From the NCBI GenBank assembly GCA_004144935.1, contig SDZP01000011.1, positions 1 through 23,623 on the forward strand: a stretch of DNA of 23,623 nt. Direction: 5' to 3'. Source of the DNA: Caulobacteraceae bacterium (GTDB lineage: Bacteria > Pseudomonadota > Alphaproteobacteria > Caulobacterales > Caulobacteraceae). A program made the position numbers and the translations under genes. Of the stretch, positions 14,719 through 23,328 are shown in pieces. The first letter of the stretch is position 1. Every line of letters starts with the position of its first letter. A model generated the notes under the pieces. That model saw only the letters and a list, made by a program, of their open reading frames with translations, made no database searches and was not told the origin of the DNA.

Positions 14719-15366
14719 GTGCGGATCCTCGCCGTCGACACCTGCCTGGATGCCTGCTCCGCCGCCCTGCTCGACGGGGACAGGGTGCTCGCCGCCGTCT
14801 CCGAACCGATGAGCCGGGGCCACCAGGAGCGGCTGGCCCCGATGGTCGCCGAAATGATGGCTTCTTTCGGCTTTGAGGGCCTGGACCGCATCGCCTCGAC
14901 GGTGGGGCCGGGCTCCTTCACCGGCCTGCGGGTCGGCCTGGCCTTCGCCAAGGGGCTCAGCGCCGCGCTGTCGGTCCCGCTGGTCGGGGTCGGGTCGCTG
15001 CCGGCCCTGGCCGGCGGACGGGCCGGTTTCGTCTGCGCCGCTGTCGATGCGCGGCGCAGCCAGGTCTATCTCCAGGCCTTCCGCGACGGGGCGCCGCTGA
15101 TGGCGCCCGACGCGCTCGCCGTGGAGACGGCGGCGGCGCGGCTGGCCGAACTGGCCGGCGACGGGCCGGTGACCCTGATCGGCTCGGGGGCGCCCTTGCT
15201 GGACGGCATGATCCCTGGAGCAATGGTGGAAAGGCCGGGCGGGCCGGATCCGGCCTGGGTGGCGCGGCTGGCGGCGATGGTGCGCGAGCCGATCCCGACG
15301 GCGCGGCCGCTCTATCTGCGCACGCCGGACGCCAAGCTGCCCGGCGGCATCGATCCCTATGCCTGA
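14719..15366 (+). CDS. tsaB: tRNA threonylcarbamoyladenosine biosynthesis protein TsaB
   Basis: TsaB is the scaffold partner of TsaD and TsaE in forming t6A37 on ANN-decoding tRNAs. The GTG start at 14719 is one base after the preceding stop. The 215-residue product begins VRILAVDTCLDACSAAL, the ASKHA-fold phosphate-binding strand, and has the family signature STVGPGSFTGLRVGLAFAKGL near residues 55-75 and AVDARRSQVYLQAF near 110. The C-terminus is shorter and more variable, as usual. It overlaps rimI by 8 bp. The tsaB-rimI pairing is common in bacteria. Confidence 0.95.
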   Translation: MRILAVDTCLDACSAALLDGDRVLAAVSEPMSRGHQERLAPMVAEMMASFGFEGLDRIASTVGPGSFTGLRVGLAFAKGLSAALSVPLVGVGSLPALAGGRAGFVCAAVDARRSQVYLQAFRDGAPLMAPDALAVETAAARLAELAGDGPVTLIGSGAPLLDGMIPGAMVERPGGPDPAWVARLAAMVREPIPTARPLYLRTPDAKLPGGIDPYA

Positions 15367-15775
15367 TCCACAGGCCCTGGCCCTTGTCCACGCACAGGCT
15401 TTCGACCACGCCTGGAGCGCCGGCGAGATCGCCGACCTGCTCGAGACCCCCGGAAGCTTCCTGGTTGCCGAGACGAACGGCTTCATCCTCGCACGCGTCC
15501 TGGCCGATGAGGCGGAGATCATCACCCTCGCCGTGGTCCCGTCCGCCCGGCGGCAGGGGCTGGCGAGGCGGCTGGTCGAGGCGGCGGCGGTCCAGGCCCT
15601 GGCCCTCGGCGCCCGGGCGCTGTTCCTGGAAGTCGCCGACAACAACCTGGCGGCGCTCGGTCTCTATCGGGGCCTGGGTTTCGAGACGGTCGGGCGCCGG
15701 CGCGGCTATTACGCCGCGAGAGGCGGCGAGCCGGCCATAGACGCCCTCGTGATGCGGCTTTCCCTTAACAGCTAG
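15359..15775 (+). CDS. rimI: GNAT N-acetyltransferase, RimI-like
   Basis: A 138-residue GNAT-family acetyltransferase, likely the N-alpha-acetyltransferase RimI that modifies ribosomal protein S18, judged by its position after tsaB. The acetyl-CoA pyrophosphate loop is RRQGLARRLV (about residues 63-72), preceded by the strand EIITLAVVP. EVADNNLAALGLYRGLGFETVGRRRGYY carries the conserved Asn and Tyr of motif B. The start overlaps the tsaB end by 8 bp. Substrate specificity rests on context only. Confidence 0.85.
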   Translation: MPDPQALALVHAQAFDHAWSAGEIADLLETPGSFLVAETNGFILARVLADEAEIITLAVVPSARRQGLARRLVEAAAVQALALGARALFLEVADNNLAALGLYRGLGFETVGRRRGYYAARGGEPAIDALVMRLSLNS

Positions 15776-15817
15776 CCTTGCGGTGACTATCTTGCCCGCG
15801 ACTCGCCCGGAGGCCCC

Positions 15818-16243
15818 ATGGACCGTCTCGAAAAGCTCTGCGTCGAAAAAGGCATGCGCATGACGGACCAGCGCCGGGTCATCGCCCGGGTGCTGTCCAC
15901 CGCCAGCGACCATCCGGACGTCGAGGAGCTGTACCGCCGCGCCCACGACGTCGACCCGCACATCTCGATCGCCACCGTCTATCGCACGGTGCGCCTGTTC
16001 GAGGAGGCCGGCATCATCGAGCGCCACGACTTCCGCGACGGCCGGTCCCGCTATGAAGAGGCGCCCGATCATCACCACGACCACCTGATCGACATGAAGA
16101 CCGGCCAGGTGGTCGAGTTCGTCGACGAGGAGATCGAACGGCTGCAGCAGGCGATCGCGCGGAAGCTCGGCTACCGCCTGATCGACCACCGGCTGGAGCT
16201 CTACGGCATGCCGCTGGAAGACGGCGAGCAGATCACCCAGTAG
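15818..16243 (+). CDS. fur: Fur/Mur family metal-responsive regulator
   Basis: A 141-residue Fur-family repressor. The N-terminal winged helix includes MTDQRRVIARVL and the recognition helix region ISIATVYRTVRLFEEAGII (residues 49-67). The metal-sensing hinge has HHHDH at residues 85-89, with His32 and Glu37 as possible further ligands. There is no CxxC zinc motif (the only Cys is residue 8), as in many alphaproteobacterial Fur/Mur proteins, so iron versus manganese sensing cannot be settled from sequence. GGAGG lies 4 nt before ATG 15818. The gene order rimI-fur-miaB matches my memory of Caulobacter crescentus, where this regulator is Fur. Confidence 0.93.
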   Translation: MDRLEKLCVEKGMRMTDQRRVIARVLSTASDHPDVEELYRRAHDVDPHISIATVYRTVRLFEEAGIIERHDFRDGRSRYEEAPDHHHDHLIDMKTGQVVEFVDEEIERLQQAIARKLGYRLIDHRLELYGMPLEDGEQITQ

Positions 16244-16335
16244 GGCGATCGGACCACCTCTCGCTGCCGGCCCCAATAAGGGTGTGGGAGGGTTCTAACC
16301 TTGCGAGTCCAGACGCCGACCCCCATAACCGCGGC

Positions 16336-17699
<1,364 letters not shown>

Positions 17700-17703
<4 letters not shown>

Positions 17704-18641
17704 GCCGACCCCCTGAATTCCTGCCCCTGTCCGACGCCGCCGCCCGCGCCATCGCCGGTCCCGGCAGCCGCCACGCCGCCCTGATCGAGGATGCCTTCAA
17801 GGTGCTGGTCGAGACTCCCGGCGGCGGCGTCTCGGTGGACGGCGACGGCCGCGCGCGGTCGCTGGCCAAGCGGGCCATCGCCAGCCTGGCGGCCCAGGCC
17901 GATTCCGGCTCGGAAGTCACCGAGGCCGACGTGCGCGTGGCCGTCGGCCAGGCCCGTTCGGGCGAGGCCGGACCGGTCGCCCCCGGCGCCGCGCGCCGGG
18001 GCCCGGTGTCGCCCAAGACGGCGACCCAGGCGCAGTACATGGACATGCTGGGCCGCCACGATCTGGTCTTCGGCCTCGGCCCCGCCGGCACCGGCAAGAC
18101 CTTCCTGGCCGTGGCCCACGGGGCCGGCATGCTGATGCGCGGCGAGATCGACCGGCTGATCGTCACCCGGCCGGCCGTCGAGGCCGGGGAGAAGCTCGGC
18201 TTCCTGCCCGGCGACCTGACCGAAAAGGTCGACCCCTACATGGCCCCGGTCTGGGAAAGCCTGATCCAGATCATGGGCGCCGAACAGCTGCGCAAGCGGC
18301 GCGAGAAGGGCGAGATCGAGGTCGCCCCGATCGCCTTCATGCGCGGCCGCACCCTCAGCCACGCCTTCATCATCGTCGACGAGGCGCAGAACACCTCGCG
18401 GCTGCAGATGAAGATGGTGCTGACCCGGATGGGCGAGGGCAGCCGCATGGCCGTCACCGGCGATCCCAGCCAGATCGACCTGGTCAATCCGCGCGACTCC
18501 GGTCTCGCCCACGCCGTGGCCATTCTCGAGGGCGTCGAGGGCGTCGCCCTGACCCGCTTCACCGCCGCCGACGTGGTCCGCCACCCGATGGTGGCCCGCA
18601 TCGTCAAGGCCTATGACGAAGACGCGGCCAAGCGCGGCTGA
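17700..18641 (+). CDS. phoH: PhoH family ATPase
   Basis: A PhoH-like P-loop protein (YbeZ type) of 313 residues, thought to act with YbeY in RNA or ribosome metabolism. The Walker A motif GPAGTGKT is at residues 127-134, the Walker B-like segment is IIVDEAQNTS, and VTGDPSQIDL follows as in the helicase-like PhoH domain. The N-terminal 110 residues hold a less conserved KH-like region. It starts with GTG 17700, overlapping miaB by 4 bp, and its stop shares a base with the ybeY start, so the whole set is likely one polycistronic message. Confidence 0.95.
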
Positions 18642-19090
18642 TGGGCGATCCTGCAAGTCCTGAGATCGAGGTCGAGATCGAGGACCCGGCCTGGAACGCC
18701 GTGCAGGACGTCGCGGCGGTCGTCACGCGGGCGGCGCGGGCCGCCGGTCCGGCTGGCGGAGTGGTGATCCTGCTCACCGACGACGAGGCCGTCGCCGAGC
18801 TGAACCAGCAGTTCCGGCAAAAGGCGGGCCCGACCAACGTCCTCTCCTTCCCGGCCCCGCAGAACCCCGAGAACCTGCTCGGCGACATCGCCCTGGCCTA
18901 CGGCGTCTGCGCCCGCGAAGCGGTCGAGCAGGGCAAGTCGCTGGCCGACCATCTGAGCCATCTGACCGTGCATGGCGTGCTGCATCTTGCGGGATACGAC
19001 CACGGCAACGATGATGAGGCGCAGGTGATGGAGGATCTGGAGCGGCGCGTGCTGGCCACGCTCGGCGTCAGCGATCCCTACGCGTCCTGA
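18641..19090 (+). CDS. ybeY: Endoribonuclease YbeY
   Basis: A zinc endoribonuclease needed for 16S rRNA 3'-end maturation and late 70S quality control. The 149-residue product contains the metal motif with His111, His115 and His121 (HGVLHLAGYDH), and earlier the family segments LTDDEAVAELNQQFR and NVLSFPAP. The 4-residue SFP turn and GDIALAY are typical. ATG 18641 sits in the phoH stop (TGATG). It lies between its functional partner phoH and corC, the conserved order in many Proteobacteria. Confidence 0.96.
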   Translation: MGDPASPEIEVEIEDPAWNAVQDVAAVVTRAARAAGPAGGVVILLTDDEAVAELNQQFRQKAGPTNVLSFPAPQNPENLLGDIALAYGVCAREAVEQGKSLADHLSHLTVHGVLHLAGYDHGNDDEAQVMEDLERRVLATLGVSDPYAS

Positions 19091-19099
19091 AAAGATGAG

Positions 19100-19966
19100 A
19101 TGACAGAACAAGATTCCGATCCCCCGTCAGACCCTCCCCAGCGAAGCGGGGGCCTGGGTGGCATGTTGCGCCAGGTGCTGCGCGCCTTCGGCGAGAGCAG
19201 CGATCCCGACGCCCCGGTCCTGGCGGGGGCCGATGAACTGGCCCAGCACGCCCGCGAGTTCGCCGGCCTCGACGTCGGCGACGTGATGACCCCCCGGGCC
19301 GACATCCAGGCGGTCGAGGTCGAGACCCCGTTCGAGGACGTCGTCGCCCGCTTTCTGGCCACCGACCACAGCCGCCTGCCGGTCTACCGCGAAACCCTCG
19401 ACGACCCGGTCGGGGTGATCCACATCAAGGACATCTTCCGCCTGCTGGCCGAGGGGCGGAAGGCGAGCACCGGGGCGCTGATCCGCAAGCTGAAGCGCGA
19501 GGTGCTCTACGTGCCCGAGGCGATGCCGGCGACCACCCTGCTGGAGAAGATGCAGGCCAACCGGGTGCATCTGGCCTTGGTCATCGACGAGCATGGCGGG
19601 GTCAGCGGCCTGGCCACCCTCGAGGACCTGCTGGAAGCCGTGGTCGGCGAGATCGACGACGAGCATGACGAGGCCCTGGTCAGCGGCGTCATCGCCCGGC
19701 CGGGCGGCATGTTCGAGGTCGACGGCCGCGCCGACCTGGAAGACCTGGAGGCGGCCCTGGAAGTCGGGCGGCTGGCTCCGGAAGAGCTGGAAGAGGACAT
19801 CGACACGGTCGGCGGCCTGGTCACCGCCCTCGCCGGCCGCGTGCCGGAGACCGGCGAGATCATCGCCCATCCGGGCGGCTGGGACTTCGAGGTCGTCGAC
19901 GCCGACATCCGCCGGGTCAAGCGGGTGCGGGTGCGTCCGGCGATCCGCCACCAGGAAGCTGTGTGA
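19100..19966 (+). CDS. corC: CorC/HlyC-type CBS-domain protein
   Basis: A 288-residue CorC/TlyC-family protein without membrane segments. Two CBS domains span about residues 55-180: VGDVMTPRADIQAVE opens the first and LVIDEHGGVSGLATLEDLLEAVVGEI closes the second, with the characteristic VIDEHGG motif. The C-terminal CorC_HlyC transporter-associated domain starts near residue 200. The first 30 residues are acidic and flexible. Family members are linked to magnesium and cobalt efflux or resistance, with no direct evidence here. The gene lies 9 bp after ybeY and its stop overlaps the lnt GTG by 4 bp. Confidence 0.93.
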   Translation: MTEQDSDPPSDPPQRSGGLGGMLRQVLRAFGESSDPDAPVLAGADELAQHAREFAGLDVGDVMTPRADIQAVEVETPFEDVVARFLATDHSRLPVYRETLDDPVGVIHIKDIFRLLAEGRKASTGALIRKLKREVLYVPEAMPATTLLEKMQANRVHLALVIDEHGGVSGLATLEDLLEAVVGEIDDEHDEALVSGVIARPGGMFEVDGRADLEDLEAALEVGRLAPEELEEDIDTVGGLVTALAGRVPETGEIIAHPGGWDFEVVDADIRRVKRVRVRPAIRHQEAV

Positions 19967-21564
19967 CCCTCTCCAAAGCGTGGCAGAGCCGGCTGTTCGC
20001 CCTGGCGGCGGGCGCCGCGGCGGCGCTGGCGCATCCGCCGTTCGGATTGCTGCCCGGCCTGCTCGGCTACGGTGTCATTCTGCTGCTGGTCGACGGCGCT
20101 TCACCTGAGCGGCCGCTGCGCTCGGCCTTCCTGCGCGGCTGGCTGGCGGGGGTGGCCTATTTCGCCATCGGCACCTGGTGGGTGGCCGAGGCCTTCCTGG
20201 TCGACATCGCCGCCCATGGCTGGATGGCCCCCTTCGCGGTGACCTTCATGGCCGCCGGCATCGCCCTGTTCTGGGGGCTGGCGGCGCTGCTCTACCGGCT
20301 GGCGCGGGTCGGCGGGCCCTGGCGGGTCCTCGTCTTCGCCGCCGCCTTCGGGGCGGCCGAGTGGCTGCGCGGCCATATCCTCACCGGCTTCCCCTGGAAC
20401 CTGCCTGGGGAAAGCTGGAAGGCGGGGTCGCTGGTCTCGCAGTCGGCCTCGGTGGTCGGCGCCTATGGCCTGACCGTGATCACCGTCGCCGTCGCCGCGA
20501 CGCCGGCCCTGTTCTGGAAGGCGCCGCGCAGGACCGCGCTGATCGCCAACGGCGGCGCGGCCGCCCTGCTGCTGGTCCTGCTGGCCTATGGCGCGTTGCG
20601 CGGCCCCCTGCCGCCAACCCCGCCTGGCCAAGCCACCCTGGTCCGCATCGTCCAGCCTGACGTGCCGCAGGAGGCCAAGTACGATCCCCAGGCCTTCACG
20701 CGGATCATGGGCAAGTATCTGTCGCTCACCCGGCGGCCAGGACCGGACGGCAGGGTTCCCGACATCGTCATCTGGCCGGAGGGGGCGGTTCCCGCGCTCG
20801 CCGACGACTACCTGGCTCAGGGGACCTGGACCCGGGCCGCCATCGTCGAGGCCCTGGCCCCCGGGCAGGTGCTGCTGGTCGGCGCCGCCCGCGCCGAGGG
20901 GACGCCGGACGCGCCGCGCTATTTCAACAGCCTGCTGGTCCTGCGCCGGGAGGGCGATGGCCTCGTCCAACTGGGCCGCTACGACAAGCACCGGCTGGTG
21001 CCGTTCGGGGAATATCTGCCGCTCGACAGCCTGCTCTCGCCGCTGGGCGTCAAGAACCTGGTGCAGATCGGCGACGGCTTCGATTCCGGGCCTCCGCCGG
21101 CCCCGCTGGCCATCCCCGGGCTGCCGGTGCTGCAGCCGCTGATCTGCTACGAGAGCCTCTATCCCGGCTTCACGCGGCAGGGCGCCCTGGCCTCCGGCAA
21201 GGCGCCGGACCTGATCGTCAATGTCTCCAACGACGCCTGGTTCGGCGCGACCAGCGGACCGCTGCAGCATCTCAACCTGGCCAGCTACCGCGCCATCGAG
21301 GAGGGGGCGCCGATGGCCAGAGCCACCCCCACGGGCGTGTCGGCGATGATCGACGCCTATGGTCGGGTGATTCCCTCCACCCGCATCGGGCAAGGCGCGG
21401 AAGCTGTGGTCGATGTTTTGATGCCACCTAGAGTGGTTAAAACTCCCTACCGCAGGTTGGGTGATCTTCCTTTACTTATATTTCTAATTGCAGCCCTGGC
21501 CGTAACAGCGGTCTTTCACTGGCGACGTCTGAAAAACCCCATCAGTATGCCGCCCGTCGCGTAG
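19963..21564 (+). CDS. lnt: Apolipoprotein N-acyltransferase
   Basis: Lnt adds the third acyl chain to lipoproteins in the inner membrane. The 533-residue protein has about six N-terminal membrane helices, a periplasmic nitrilase-like domain from about residue 220, and a C-terminal helix (LPLLIFLIAALAVTAVFHW). The Glu-Lys-Cys triad is visible as Glu273 (WPEGAVP), Lys342 (RYDKHRLVPFGEY) and Cys395 (ICYES). The GTG start at 19963 overlaps corC by 4 bp. The last ~45 codons (about 21419-21545) use AT-ending codons, including TTA, ATA and CTA, unlike the rest of the gene, which may mean that regulatory DNA for the next gene is embedded here. Confidence 0.96.
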   Translation: MTLSKAWQSRLFALAAGAAAALAHPPFGLLPGLLGYGVILLLVDGASPERPLRSAFLRGWLAGVAYFAIGTWWVAEAFLVDIAAHGWMAPFAVTFMAAGIALFWGLAALLYRLARVGGPWRVLVFAAAFGAAEWLRGHILTGFPWNLPGESWKAGSLVSQSASVVGAYGLTVITVAVAATPALFWKAPRRTALIANGGAAALLLVLLAYGALRGPLPPTPPGQATLVRIVQPDVPQEAKYDPQAFTRIMGKYLSLTRRPGPDGRVPDIVIWPEGAVPALADDYLAQGTWTRAAIVEALAPGQVLLVGAARAEGTPDAPRYFNSLLVLRREGDGLVQLGRYDKHRLVPFGEYLPLDSLLSPLGVKNLVQIGDGFDSGPPPAPLAIPGLPVLQPLICYESLYPGFTRQGALASGKAPDLIVNVSNDAWFGATSGPLQHLNLASYRAIEEGAPMARATPTGVSAMIDAYGRVIPSTRIGQGAEAVVDVLMPPRVVKTPYRRLGDLPLLIFLIAALAVTAVFHWRRLKNPISMPPVA

Positions 21565-21596
21565 CGGCGTTTGTGTGTTTCTCTATGGGGCGCTAC
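21561..21596 (+). other. Possible hairpin in the leader of the XRE regulator gene
   Basis: GTAGCG (21561-21566, covering the lnt stop) pairs with CGCTAC (21591-21596) five bases before the ATG at 21601, with a T-rich loop. Only 6 bp and no clear Shine-Dalgarno, so it is tentative. Confidence 0.25.
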
Positions 21597-21600
21597 CTGG

Positions 21601-22035
21601 ATGACTGACGACGCGATCCGTTCGCCCAACCCGATCGACGTTCATGTCGGGCGGAGGGTGAGACAACGGCGCAAGGCGATGGGGGTGACGCAGGAGCGTC
21701 TGGCCGACGATCTCGGCCTGACCTTCCAGCAGGTCCAGAAGTACGAGCGGGGGGCCAACCGGGTGTCGGCCTCCAAGCTCTACGAGATCGCCGTGGCCCT
21801 GCAGACCGGCACCGAGTATTTCTTCGAAGGCCTGGCCGACCCGTCGCAGCTGAAGACCGGCGGCGGCGAGGCCGAGCCGGCGTCGGAGAAGTTCGTCAAC
21901 GCCTTCCTGATGAGCACCGAAGGCCTGGAGCTGGCCGAACTGTTTTCGCGGCTGAAGAGCCCCCGGCTGCGCAAGCGGATCGTCGAACTGGTCCGCAGCA
22001 TGGTCGAGGACGGCGACGGCGAGGATGAGGCGTAA
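21601..22035 (+). CDS. XRE-family transcriptional regulator, PraR-like
   Basis: A helix-turn-helix protein of 144 residues. The ATG at 21601 gives MTDDAIRSPNPIDVHVGRRVRQRR, the conserved opening of the alphaproteobacterial PraR-like group (PNPIDxHVGxRxRxRR). The Cro/CI-type HTH covers about residues 18-72, with GVTQERLADDLGLTFQQVQKYERGANRV as its core helices, followed by LYEIAVALQTGTEYFFEG. The C-terminal 50 residues (RLKSPRLRKRIVELVRSM) are probably for oligomerisation. Relatives in rhizobia regulate quorum sensing and surface or biofilm traits; the role here is unknown. It lies between lnt and metK, the order I recall in Caulobacter. Confidence 0.88.
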   Translation: MTDDAIRSPNPIDVHVGRRVRQRRKAMGVTQERLADDLGLTFQQVQKYERGANRVSASKLYEIAVALQTGTEYFFEGLADPSQLKTGGGEAEPASEKFVNAFLMSTEGLELAELFSRLKSPRLRKRIVELVRSMVEDGDGEDEA

Positions 22036-22057
22036 CAGCCCAACCGCGCCCTTGCGG

Positions 22058-22077
22058 ATATAAAGATACCTTTATAT
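22058..22077. promoter_or_regulatory. Palindromic operator upstream of metK (SahR-like candidate)
   Basis: ATATAAAG (22058-22065) and CTTTATAT (22070-22077) are perfect inverted 8-mers around ATAC, 31 bp before the metK start, in otherwise GC-rich DNA. A TTGCGG at 22052-22057 and the TTATAT at 22072-22077 could be promoter elements with a 14-nt gap, which is short. The form resembles the motif I recall for SahR, the ArsR-type SAH-responsive repressor of methionine-cycle genes in Proteobacteria. Binding is inferred, and the regulator gene is not in the window. Confidence 0.6.
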
Positions 22078-22082
22078 GGTCG

Positions 22083-22099
22083 CCCGGCTTTTAGCCGGG
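22083..22099 (+). promoter_or_regulatory. Hairpin overlapping the metK ribosome-binding site
   Basis: CCCGGCT (22083-22089) pairs with AGCCGGG (22093-22099) around a TTT loop. The 3' arm supplies the first bases of the metK Shine-Dalgarno GGGAG (22097-22101), so folding would partly hide it from ribosomes. No match to the SAM-I, SAM-II or SAM/SAH riboswitch cores was seen. Confidence 0.5.
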
Positions 22100-22107
22100 A
22101 GTCCTCC

Positions 22108-23328
22108 GTGAGCCGTCAGAACTATATCTTCACCAGTGAAAGCGTGTCCGAGGGACACCCCGACAAGGTCGCCGACCGCATCAGCGACGTTGTCGTCGAC
22201 GCCTTCCTGGCCGAGGAACCCGAAGCCCGGGTGGCCTGCGAGACCCTGGTGACCACCAACCGCATCGTGCTGGCCGGCGAGATCCGGGCCGGCAAGCCGG
22301 GCCTCTCGAAGTCCGAGAACAAGGACCGCAACAAGGCGCTGATCGCCAGCCTCGAGCCCAAGGTTCGCGCGGCAGTGAAGGACATCGGCTACGCCCAGAA
22401 GGGCTTTCACTGGGAAAAGGCCAAGTACCAGTGCTTCCTGCACGCCCAGTCCGACCATATCGCCCAGGGCGTCGACGCCGGCGAGAACAAGGACGAAGGG
22501 GCCGGCGACCAGGGCATCATGTTCGGCTACGCGACGGACGACACCCCGGAGTTCATGCCGGCCACCCTGCAGTACAGCCACAACATCCTGCGCCGCCTGG
22601 CCGAGCTGCGTCACTCCGGCGAGCTCGACTTCCTGGAGCCGGACGCCAAGAGCCAGGTCACCCTGCGCTACGAGAACGACCGCCCGGTGCATGTCGAGGA
22701 AATCGTCGTCTCCCACCAGCACGGCAAGAAGATGGACGGCGGCGCCCCGACCTCCAAGCGCATGCTGGCGGCCCTGCGGCCCTACATCCTGCCGCTGTTC
22801 GCCGACGGCCTGATCAGCAAGAAGACCAAGTGGCACATCAACCCGACCGGCAAGTTCCTGATCGGCGGGCCTGATGGCGACTGCGGCCTGACCGGCCGCA
22901 AGATCATCGTCGACACCTACGGCGGCGCCTCGCCGCACGGCGGCGGCGCCTTCAGCGGCAAGGATCCGACCAAGGTCGACCGCTCGGCCGCCTACGCCTG
23001 CCGCTACCTCGCCAAGAACGTGGTCGCCGCCGGCCTGGCCAAGAAGTGCACCATCCAGATCAGCTACGCGATCGGCGTGGCCCGTCCGCTCAGCTTCTAC
23101 GTCGACACCCACGGCACCGGCGAGGTCGATCCGGCCAAGCTGGAAGCCCTGCTGCCCAGCTTCATCGGCGGCGGCACCCCGGCCGGCATCCGCAAGACCC
23201 TGCAGCTCAACAAGCCGATCTACGCCCGCACCGCGGCCTACGGCCACTTCGGCCGCCAGCCGGACAACGAGGGCGGCTTCAGCTGGGAAAAGACCGACCT
23301 GGTCCCGGAACTGCAGAAGGCGTTCTAG
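22108..23328 (+). CDS. metK: S-adenosylmethionine synthetase
   Basis: MetK makes S-adenosylmethionine from methionine and ATP. The 406-residue length is within the bacterial range and slightly longer than the enterobacterial enzyme. Recognisable family signatures are SEGHPDKVADRISD near residue 12, GAGDQGIMFGYA near residue 132, and GGGAFSGKDPTKVDRSAAY near residue 275. ATP, magnesium and potassium ligands fall in these blocks. The GTG start at 22108 is preceded by GGGAG 6 nt upstream, which overlaps a small hairpin. It lies 72 bp after the XRE regulator and has its own palindromic operator, so it is probably transcribed independently. Confidence 0.97.
   Translation: MSRQNYIFTSESVSEGHPDKVADRISDVVVDAFLAEEPEARVACETLVTTNRIVLAGEIRAGKPGLSKSENKDRNKALIASLEPKVRAAVKDIGYAQKGFHWEKAKYQCFLHAQSDHIAQGVDAGENKDEGAGDQGIMFGYATDDTPEFMPATLQYSHNILRRLAELRHSGELDFLEPDAKSQVTLRYENDRPVHVEEIVVSHQHGKKMDGGAPTSKRMLAALRPYILPLFADGLISKKTKWHINPTGKFLIGGPDGDCGLTGRKIIVDTYGGASPHGGGAFSGKDPTKVDRSAAYACRYLAKNVVAAGLAKKCTIQISYAIGVARPLSFYVDTHGTGEVDPAKLEALLPSFIGGGTPAGIRKTLQLNKPIYARTAAYGHFGRQPDNEGGFSWEKTDLVPELQKAF

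Noticed and set aside
21436..21450. CtrA box (TTAA-N7-TTAA) within lnt
   Set aside because: Only the first half-site is present; the second reads TACC.
22036..22107. SAM riboswitch upstream of metK
   Set aside because: The leader is short and lacks the recognisable cores of SAM-I, SAM-II and SAM/SAH riboswitches; the structure seen is one palindrome plus one simple hairpin.
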